A stretch of DNA of 6,981 bases, from assembly GCA_964517075.1 (NCBI GenBank), contig CAZFAT010000203.1:1-6981 (forward strand). The letters run 5' to 3'. Within the stretch, counting starts at the first letter, position 1. Each line of letters opens with the position of its first letter. Origin of the DNA: CAZFAT01 sp964517075. GTDB lineage: Bacteria; Acidobacteriota; Vicinamibacteria; Vicinamibacterales; SCN-69-37. Shown here one piece after another: positions 1-5,837 of this stretch. A program made the position numbers and the translations under genes. Under the pieces are notes generated by a model. That model was not told the origin of the DNA. It did not search any database and was given only the letters and a program-made list of their open reading frames with translations.

Positions 1-1353
1 GAATGATGGATCGACCGGCTCGGCCACAAGGGACATCAAGGCGACTACGGCTGGCACATACGTCGCCGCTGCCACCTCAGGACTGTCCTCCAGGATGACT
101 CGTCCGGACAGTGAGATTGTCGGATGCACGGGCACGACGACCTTCTCTACGGTCCCGGCGCGAACCTCAATCTCGGCCCGCACCCAGCCGCCCTCGGATC
201 GTCCAGAATTCGCTAACCGGAGGTCGCCGGCGGCCGAGGTCAGCGCGAGTCCTCCGCCAAAGCCAATCGGCCGGCCTGGCCCCCACATTTCCACGAAGGT
301 CCCGGGCGCGCGGGCACGGACGTTCTGGGCTTCCGAAAGCGAGCCGAACGTCACGTCGTAGTGGCTCGACAGTGCCTCGATCAGGTATCGGCCGACGGGC
401 ACGGACGTGAACGCGAACGTCCCGTCACGCTGAATCAGTGCAGTCGCCGCCTCGTAGCCAAAGCCGAGATCGGCAGCATCAGCCTGGCGCAGCCTGAGTC
501 TCAAGCCCACGAGTCCGTGGAGCGGCCCGTCAAGTTGACCTTCTACTCGACCAGTGGCGACGGGCTCGACGCTAATATCGGCACCCATGCGCTCCTCGCC
601 CGGCTCGAGGGTCACTCGAGTGGCGTTGGAGGTGTCCCGCGCCGCTGGATGATAGGTCGCGGGATACGCCAACTCGCCGGTCCCAGCTCGACCGGCCACG
701 CGGAGCCCGCCGGGTTGGGGAAACCAGACGACGTAGTAGGCACCTGGCGGAAGATTGGCAATGTGGAACTCCCCCCGATCATCGGCAACGGCCGAATTCG
801 ACGCAACGTACCGGGGACGGCCGCCAATGAAGACCTCCGCAAAGGCACGCACAGGCGTACCCACCATCGCCTCGCCACGCTCATCGAGCACTCGCCCACT
901 GAGCGAGGCGTGTCGCCAGAGCCACGCGCGAGCGTTCGACGCGGACTCACCGGTGGCCAGCGACAGATAGAAGTACGAAGCCTTTCCACCCGTCACGGCC
1001 CTGCGGCTCGTGTAACCCGCCTTCTCAACGCTGAGCTGATAGGCGGCGGCCGGCAAATCTCGAAAGACGAAGCGGCCGCGTTCGTCCGCGACCACCTGCA
1101 GGGAGACGGCCACCCTCCTCTCGACCCGCCCTGTGAGAAACACCACCGCCTCGGGGACGGGCGTCTCATCGTGACCGTCCAGCACGACGCCATTAATCGC
1201 ACCAGTGGCCGCAGCAGTCGATGACGCGCCCGCCTGAGGGTCGGCCGGGGTTGCGGCGGCGGCCGCCGTGAGTGTCAGCGCGAGCAGGCACGTCAGCACA
1301 CGAGTGGGACGGCTCACAGGCCGGCTGGCCCACCAACCACGGCGGTCGAACAT
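1..1353 (-). CDS. Secreted carboxypeptidase-regulatory-like domain protein, C-terminus cut by the left edge
   Basis: The frame is open with no stop from the ATG at 1353 to base 1, giving 451 residues that continue off the window. The start is well supported: an exact AGGAGG lies 5 bases upstream. Residues 1-19 are Arg-rich, about 20-34 are hydrophobic, and an Ala run leads into TPADP, which together look like a Sec signal peptide cleaved near residue 34-37. The mature part shows repeated beta-sandwich units. One spans about 52-112 (INGVVLDG, then ADERGRFVFRDLPAAAYQL). A second spans about 149-210 (LSGRVLDERGE, then DDRGEFHIANLPPGAYYV). A looser one spans about 268-327 (GRVEGQLDG, then RDGTFAFTSVPVGRYLIEA). 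A further one starts at about 413 (ISLSGRV). This is the carboxypeptidase regulatory-like (transthyretin-like) fold, common in large exported acidobacterial proteins, where it is usually structural or binding. No catalytic residues are visible. The exact role is unknown and may depend on the missing C-terminus. Confidence 0.88.
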   Translation of the reverse strand, partial: MFDRRGWWASRPVSRPTRVLTCLLALTLTAAAAATPADPQAGASSTAAATGAINGVVLDGHDETPVPEAVVFLTGRVERRVAVSLQVVADERGRFVFRDLPAAAYQLSVEKAGYTSRRAVTGGKASYFYLSLATGESASNARAWLWRHASLSGRVLDERGEAMVGTPVRAFAEVFIGGRPRYVASNSAVADDRGEFHIANLPPGAYYVVWFPQPGGLRVAGRAGTGELAYPATYHPAARDTSNATRVTLEPGEERMGADISVEPVATGRVEGQLDGPLHGLVGLRLRLRQADAADLGFGYEAATALIQRDGTFAFTSVPVGRYLIEALSSHYDVTFGSLSEAQNVRARAPGTFVEMWGPGRPIGFGGGLALTSAAGDLRLANSGRSEGGWVRAEIEVRAGTVEKVVVPVHPTISLSGRVILEDSPEVAAATYVPAVVALMSLVAEPVDPSF

Positions 1354-1358
1354 GGTCC

Positions 1359-1364
1359 CCTCCT
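1359..1364 (-). promoter_or_regulatory. Shine-Dalgarno of the leftward secreted-protein gene
   Basis: The minus strand reads AGGAGG, with a 5-base spacer to the ATG at 1353. This near-ideal site fixes the start of the leftward gene. It also argues against starting the rightward gene at the upstream GTG codons (1268, 1272), because translation from those would run through this signal and the signal-peptide region on the opposite strand. Confidence 0.8.
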
Positions 1365-1372
1365 CACCAAGA

Positions 1373-1391
1373 CGGAAGATCGATCGTTCCG
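1373..1391. promoter_or_regulatory. Short inverted repeat, possible operator
   Basis: CGGAA (1373-1377) and TTCCG (1387-1391) are perfect inverted arms separated by 9 bases. The spacer also carries an 8-base palindrome, GATCGATC (1378-1385), though its centre is offset by half a base. The dyad sits where the plus-strand -35 would be and over the expected minus-strand transcription start, a natural place for a repressor or activator. Five-base arms are short and can arise by chance, so this is only a candidate. Confidence 0.25.
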
Positions 1392-1395
1392 CGAG

Positions 1396-1402
1396 ATACT
1401 AT
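1396..1402. promoter_or_regulatory. Candidate bidirectional -10 element in the divergent intergenic region
   Basis: The heptamer ATACTAT reads TACTAT on the plus strand (1397-1402) and TAGTAT on the minus strand (1401 down to 1396). Both fit TANNNT, in an otherwise GC-rich 56-base intergenic region between two divergent starts. On the plus strand the hexamer ends 7 bases before the GTG at 1410, so a normal start distance would place transcription initiation at or next to the start codon. On the minus strand it would leave a leader of about 35 bases that includes the Shine-Dalgarno. No good -35 hexamer is visible on either side. This is inferred from sequence alone. Confidence 0.45.
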
Positions 1403-1409
1403 CCGAGAC

Positions 1410-3917
1410 GTGAACGAGCAGAACGACAACGACGACGAGGACTTCGCGACGCTGTTCGCGGCGTCCGTGCAGACGAAACGCCTGCAGAACGGCCAGACGG
1501 TCGACGGCACCATCGTCGCGATCGGACCGGAGGCTGCGCTCGTCGACGTCGGCGCGAAAGGCGAGGCCAGCATCGCCGTCGGCGAGTTGAAGAACGACGA
1601 TGGCGTGATCGACGTCAAGGTCGGGGATCGCATTCAGGCCACGATCGTGTCGACCTACGGCGGCGTGACGCTCTCGCGCCGGCTGCAGCGCGGCGCCGCG
1701 ACGAAGCGGCAACTCGACGACGCGTTTCGCGCCAGGCTGCCCGTCGAAGGCAAAGTCGAGAGCCAGGTGAAAGGCGGCTATAGCATCACCGTGGCCCAGC
1801 AGCGCGCGTTCTGTCCCGCGTCGCAGATTGACACGGTCCGCGACACCGACCCGGCCGCGCATCTCGGCCGCGTCTATACGTTTCGCATCATCGAGTATCA
1901 GGAGGACGGACGGAAGTTCGTCGTGTCGAGACGTGCCCTGCTCGAAGAAGAGCGACAGGCGCGGGCCGAGGACGTCCGCCGCGCGCTGACCGTCGGTGCG
2001 GTGGTGACCGGCCGCGTCGTCTCGGTGCGGGACTTCGGCGCGTTCGTCGATCTGGGCGCCGGCGTGCAGGGACTGCTGCATGTCTCCGAGATGGGCTGGT
2101 CGCGTGTCACCGATCCGTCGCTCGTGGCCACGCCCGGTGACGAGATCACGGTCAAAGTGCTCCGGATCGACTCGAAGGCCGGCGACGAGAAGATCGCGCT
2201 CGGACTGAAGCAGCTCAGCGACGATCCCTGGGCATCGGCGGAACGTAAGTACCCCGTCGGACAGGTGGCGCAGGGCCGCGTGACCCGCATCGCCGAGTTC
2301 GGCGTCTTCGTCGAGCTCGAACCGGGTGTCGTCGGTCTGGTGCCGCGCAGTGAGACCACCGTGGCGAACGATGCCGATCTGAAGAAGGCGTTCCCTCTCG
2401 GCGCGAGCGTCGACGCGATCGTTCTCGACGTGAACCAGTCCAGCCGGAGGCTCCGGTTGAGTGTGACGGGGATTCGCAAGGCCGAAGAAGCCGCGGAGGT
2501 GCGTGACTATGCCGCCCGTGATGACGCGGCCGGGACGTCCGCGTTGGGATCGCTTGCCGACAAGCTCCGCGGCGCGCTGGGATCGCGGAACGCCCTCCTC
2601 CTCATCGCGCTCCTTGGCCCCCTGGTCTGGTGCATGCCGCAGGGTTTTGCGGCCGGCGAACAGGTCGCGAGCCAGACGCTGCCGCGCTGGGAGCGCGGGA
2701 TGCTCGACATCCATCAGATCAACACAGGCACCGGGGACGCGGCGTTCTTCATTCTGCCCGACGGCACCACGCTCCTGCTCGACGCTGGCGCCGGCCACCG
2801 GGTCGAACAGGTGCGCACACGTTATGACGCGCCGCCGCGGCCGGACGGCTCGCGCCGGCCCGGCCAGTGGATCGCGCGCTACATCCGTCGCACGCATCCG
2901 GAGGGGGAACGCGGGGAACTGGACTACGCGATGCTCACCCATCTTCACGGCGACCACATGGGCACGCTCCGTCCGGAATCCCCCACGTCCGCTTCCGGCC
3001 CATACCGGCTGACCGGCATCACCGACGTCGGCGAGGCGATCCGTATCCGCACGATGCTGGATCGCGGGGCTCCGTCGTACGACGTCGGGGCGCCCGCCGA
3101 CAACGCGATGGTGCGCAACTACCGCGCGTTCCTCGCCTGGCAGACGGAGCATCAGGGTCTGCGGTCCGAGCGCTTCGTCGCCGGACGCGCCGATCAGATC
3201 GTCCTGCGGCGCGCGCCCGGCGACTTCCCGACCTTCCGAGTCCGCAACATCGCGGCCAACGGGCAGGTGTGGACCGGCGACGGCACGACGACCCGCAACC
3301 GCTTTCCCGAGGGCGTCGTGCCGTCGGAGAACAACTGCAGCCTCGCGTTCCGGCTCGACTACGGCGGGTTCTCGTACTTCAACGGCGGCGACATGGCGGG
3401 GGTGCCGGACGCCGCGGTGGCCGGGGTCTCGCGCGCCACCGAGCCGGCCTGGACCGAGATGGAATCGGCCCTCGCCTGGGTGACGGGCCCGGTCGACGTC
3501 CATGCCCTGAACCACCATGGCACACCCGACGCGGCCAACGCCTTCTTCCTGAGCATCCTGCGGCCGCGCATTCACATCCTGTCCACCTATGCCTCGAGCC
3601 AGCCGGGGCCCGAGGTGCTGCGGCGGCTGCAGTCCGATCGCGTCTATCCCGGGCCGCGTGATGTCTTCATGACCAACTGGATGTGGCCCGGCCGGCGCGA
3701 TCACATGGTCAAGTTGTACGGCGAGGCGGACGCGGCCTGGCTGGTCGAGCAACTCGATCGCATTGCCGGCCATCAGGGGCACGTGCTCGTGCGGGTCGAG
3801 CCTGGTGGCGCGCGCTACCGCGTGATGGTCATCGACGACAGCCGGGAGGACGGCGGGGTCCTTTCCGTCCACGGCCCGTACGAGTCGCGCCGCGTCGCGT
3901 CAGCGGGCGCGAGGTGA
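1410..3917 (+). CDS. Four-domain S1 RNA-binding protein fused in frame to a ComEC-like metallo-beta-lactamase-fold hydrolase
   Basis: This is an 835-residue frame from GTG 1410. I chose 1410 because the product then begins with an acidic tail (NEQNDNDDEDF) just before the first S1 domain. The longer frame from GTG 1272 overlaps the divergent signal-peptide gene, and no ATG precedes domain 3. S1 domains lie at about 28-93, 110-175, 194-270 and 283-352. Domains 3 and 4 are the most canonical (GRVVSVRDFGAFVDLG, LLHVSEMGW; GRVTRIAEFGVFVELEPG). A linker of about 40 residues follows, then a hydrophobic stretch (about 394-416) resembling a signal peptide. The MBL domain starts near 431 (LDIHQINTGTGDAAFFILPDG). 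It carries THLHGDH with H511, H513, D515 and H516, then GGD with D661, and LNHHG with H702 and H703, an arrangement like the MBL part of the ComEC/Rec2 family. S1 domains bind RNA in the cytosol; MBL enzymes of this type hydrolyse phosphodiester or ester bonds with bound metal. The substrate is unknown. No Shine-Dalgarno is evident at 1410. The fusion is unusual and could be an assembly artefact. Confidence 0.8.
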   Translation: MNEQNDNDDEDFATLFAASVQTKRLQNGQTVDGTIVAIGPEAALVDVGAKGEASIAVGELKNDDGVIDVKVGDRIQATIVSTYGGVTLSRRLQRGAATKRQLDDAFRARLPVEGKVESQVKGGYSITVAQQRAFCPASQIDTVRDTDPAAHLGRVYTFRIIEYQEDGRKFVVSRRALLEEERQARAEDVRRALTVGAVVTGRVVSVRDFGAFVDLGAGVQGLLHVSEMGWSRVTDPSLVATPGDEITVKVLRIDSKAGDEKIALGLKQLSDDPWASAERKYPVGQVAQGRVTRIAEFGVFVELEPGVVGLVPRSETTVANDADLKKAFPLGASVDAIVLDVNQSSRRLRLSVTGIRKAEEAAEVRDYAARDDAAGTSALGSLADKLRGALGSRNALLLIALLGPLVWCMPQGFAAGEQVASQTLPRWERGMLDIHQINTGTGDAAFFILPDGTTLLLDAGAGHRVEQVRTRYDAPPRPDGSRRPGQWIARYIRRTHPEGERGELDYAMLTHLHGDHMGTLRPESPTSASGPYRLTGITDVGEAIRIRTMLDRGAPSYDVGAPADNAMVRNYRAFLAWQTEHQGLRSERFVAGRADQIVLRRAPGDFPTFRVRNIAANGQVWTGDGTTTRNRFPEGVVPSENNCSLAFRLDYGGFSYFNGGDMAGVPDAAVAGVSRATEPAWTEMESALAWVTGPVDVHALNHHGTPDAANAFFLSILRPRIHILSTYASSQPGPEVLRRLQSDRVYPGPRDVFMTNWMWPGRRDHMVKLYGEADAAWLVEQLDRIAGHQGHVLVRVEPGGARYRVMVIDDSREDGGVLSVHGPYESRRVASAGAR
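2466..2699 (+). other. Junction between the S1 and MBL halves, with an internal export-signal-like segment and alternative in-frame starts
   Basis: This stretch codes for residues 353-430. It begins with a charged, Ala-rich tail of the kind that ends S1 proteins (EAAEVRDYAARDDAA, then LADKLRGALGSR). It runs without any stop into a hydrophobic core (ALLLIALLGPLVW) and then QGFAAGEQ, a plausible signal-peptidase site. Possible in-frame start codons are GTG 2499, TTG 2544, CTG 2577 and ATG 2634. TTG 2544 would give a signal peptide with a basic n-region of ordinary length, but no strong Shine-Dalgarno precedes it. ATG 2634 lies after the hydrophobic core and would remove the export signal. The stretch therefore looks like the end of one gene joined to the beginning of another. 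Confidence 0.6.
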
Positions 3918-5801
3918 ATCGTCGGACCTCGAGTCCAGCTCGTCCCACTGCGCATAGGCCCGGTCGAGCGCCGCGCGCACGTCCTCGACGCGCTGCAGGG
4001 TAGCAGCAATGGCCTCCGCGCCTTCCTTGTAGAACGTCGGCGCCTCGACGCGAGCCTGGAGGTCGGCCTGCTCGCGCTCGAGCGTCGCGATGCGATCCGG
4101 CAGCGCCTGGAACTCACGCTGTTCGTTGAACGAGAGCTTGTCCGATCGCGCCGCTTTCGGCCGTGGGGCGGCCGGTTCGCGCGGCGGTTTCTCCGGCAGG
4201 AGCGGCGCCGGACGCTGGCGCGCCCAGTCCTCGTATCCGCCCACGTATTCCCGGATCACGCCATCGCCTTCGAACACCAGCGTGCTGGTCACCACGTGGT
4301 CCAGGAACTGTCGATCGTGACTGACGACGAGGAGCGTGCCCGGATACTCGACGAGCCTGGCTTCGAGGAGCTCGAGCGTCTCGATGTCCAGGTCGTTCGT
4401 GGGCTCGTCGAGCACGAGGACGTTGGCCGGCCGCGTGAAGAGACGGGCCAGCAGCAGACGGTTGCGCTCCCCGCCCGAGAGCGTCTTGACGAGTGATCGG
4501 GCGCGCGCGGAGGGAAACAGGAAGTCGTCCAGGTATCCGTACACGTGCCGCGGCACGCCGGCCACGGTCACGGTGTCGTTCCCGTCGGACACCGTGTCCG
4601 CGACCGTTCGTTCGGGATCGAGCTGTTCCCGCTGCTGATCGAAGTACGCGACCTGGACATTGGTGCCGCGCCGCACGTCGCCCGAGTCCGGCGCGAGTCC
4701 ACCGACGAGCAGGCGAAGGAGTGTCGTCTTCCCTGCGCCGTTGGGACCAATGAGACCGATGCGATCCTTGCGCAGAACACGCAGAGACAGATCGCGGACC
4801 ACCGGCGTGCCGGCGTAGGCCTTGCCGAGGCGATCGGCCTCGAAGACCATCTGGCCCGTGCGCTCGCCCGCGTCGATGTGCAGGCGCACGGCTCCCGGCC
4901 GGTCCCGCCGCGCGCGGCGTTCGTCGCGCATCGTCATCAGCGCGCGAACCCGCCCCTCGTTCCGCGTGCGGCGCGCCTTCACCCCGCGGCGCAGCCACGC
5001 TTCTTCGCCCGCCAGTTTCCTGTCGAACGCGGCCCGCGCCACCTCCTCGTGCGCAAGCCACGCGTCCTTCTTGGCGACGAACGTGCCGTAGTCGCCCGGC
5101 CACGACGTCAGGCGGCCGCGATCGAGCTCGACGATGCGGGTGGCGATCCGCTGGAGGACGGCGCGGTCGTGGGTCACGAACACGACGGCGCCGGGGTACT
5201 CGAGCAGGAAGGCTTCGAGCCACTCGATGGCATCGATGTCGAGATGGTTGGTGGGCTCGTCGAGCAGCAGGAGCGAGGGCGCGGCGACGAGCGCCCGGGC
5301 GAGCAGCACGCGGCGCCGCCAGCCGCCGGAGAGCGTCCGCACGATGGCGTCGGCGGGCAGATGCAGATGCGTCAACACGGTCTCGACGCGTTGTTCGACG
5401 CTCCAGCCGCCGCGCTCTTCCAGCGCGTGCTGCGCCTCGCCGAGGGCGGCCAGCCTGGCCGGCGTGGCATCCTCGGCCACGGCGACCGCCGCGTGGTGAT
5501 ACGCCTGGACGAGATCGCGCAGTTCGCCAAGGCCGCCAGCCACGGCGTCGAAGACCGTTCCGGGCGAATCGAGCGGGACGTCCTGGACGAGGCGCGCCGA
5601 CGTCGCGCCAGGCTGCCGCCAGATGGTACCCGCGTCGGGTGTGAGCTCGCCGGCGAGGATTCGGAGCAGCGTGGACTTGCCTTCGCCGTTGCGCCCAATG
5701 ACGGCGATCCGCTCGCCGGCCTCAACCTGCAGGCCGGCATCGTCCAGGAGCGGCACATGGCCGAACGCGGTCGTGACGTGATCGAGCGAAATCAGGGGCA
5801 T
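3900..5801 (-). CDS. uup: ABC-F family ATPase, Uup type
   Basis: This is a 633-residue protein with two ABC ATPase domains and no membrane segments; E. coli Uup is of almost the same length. Domain 1: Walker A GRNGEGKST (36-44), signature LSGGW (157-161), Walker B ending in DEPTNHLD with E182, switch H211. The interdomain linker, about 240-310, is rich in Arg, Glu and Ala and contains EEAWLRRGVKARRTRNEGR, a stretch typical of Uup. Domain 2: Walker A GPNGAGKTT (352-360), signature LSGGE (441-445), Walker B with E466, switch H495. A Pro/Ala/Lys-rich linker (about 529-555) leads to a C-terminal coiled coil (about 558-622), also a Uup trait. All ATPase motifs are intact. ABC-F proteins bind the ribosome, and Uup has been linked to translation and to DNA-related phenotypes such as transposon excision. 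The ATG at 5801 has no clear Shine-Dalgarno; it lies 36 bases after the hydrolase stop, so translational coupling or co-transcription is possible. The 3' end overlaps the convergent S1-MBL gene. Confidence 0.93.
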   Translation of the reverse strand: MPLISLDHVTTAFGHVPLLDDAGLQVEAGERIAVIGRNGEGKSTLLRILAGELTPDAGTIWRQPGATSARLVQDVPLDSPGTVFDAVAGGLGELRDLVQAYHHAAVAVAEDATPARLAALGEAQHALEERGGWSVEQRVETVLTHLHLPADAIVRTLSGGWRRRVLLARALVAAPSLLLLDEPTNHLDIDAIEWLEAFLLEYPGAVVFVTHDRAVLQRIATRIVELDRGRLTSWPGDYGTFVAKKDAWLAHEEVARAAFDRKLAGEEAWLRRGVKARRTRNEGRVRALMTMRDERRARRDRPGAVRLHIDAGERTGQMVFEADRLGKAYAGTPVVRDLSLRVLRKDRIGLIGPNGAGKTTLLRLLVGGLAPDSGDVRRGTNVQVAYFDQQREQLDPERTVADTVSDGNDTVTVAGVPRHVYGYLDDFLFPSARARSLVKTLSGGERNRLLLARLFTRPANVLVLDEPTNDLDIETLELLEARLVEYPGTLLVVSHDRQFLDHVVTSTLVFEGDGVIREYVGGYEDWARQRPAPLLPEKPPREPAAPRPKAARSDKLSFNEQREFQALPDRIATLEREQADLQARVEAPTFYKEGAEAIAATLQRVEDVRAALDRAYAQWDELDSRSDDSPRAR

Positions 5802-5818
5802 TTCGAGGGCGCGATGGC

Positions 5819-5837
5819 GGTGCCGCCGGGCGGCACC
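5819..5837 (-). other. GC-rich stem-loop between the hydrolase and uup
   Basis: GGTGCCGC (5819-5826) and GCGGCACC (5830-5837) are perfect complements around a 3-base loop, an 8-bp stem that is almost all G-C. On the minus strand it starts directly after the TAG of the hydrolase (5840-5838) and ends 17 bases before the uup ATG. No T-run follows, so it is not a canonical intrinsic terminator. It may stabilise the 3' end of the upstream message, attenuate read-through, or hold back the uup start region. Confidence 0.6.

Noticed and set aside
361..1224. A 287-codon plus-strand open frame opposite the secreted beta-sandwich protein
   Set aside because: The minus-strand frame over the same bases is open for 451 codons and has a signal peptide, a Shine-Dalgarno and repeated domains. 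The plus frame has no such support.
1272..1409. An N-terminal extension of the S1-MBL protein from GTG 1272
   Set aside because: The extra 46 residues overlap the start and signal peptide of the divergent gene, look like low-information shadow sequence, and leave no intergenic space for promoters. The acidic tail starting at GTG 1410 is a better N-terminus.
1314..3872. An 852-codon open frame antisense to the S1-MBL gene
   Set aside because: Its translation is Arg/His/Asp/Gly-rich with no recognisable domain, and it mirrors the codon bias of the sense gene. In GC-rich genomes stops are rare in the opposite frame; the sense strand has clear S1 and MBL motifs.
3900..3960. A possible bidirectional terminator at the convergent gene ends
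   Set aside because: Only a very short palindrome (GGACCTCGAGTCC) is seen near 3925-3940, within uup coding sequence and without a T-run on either strand.
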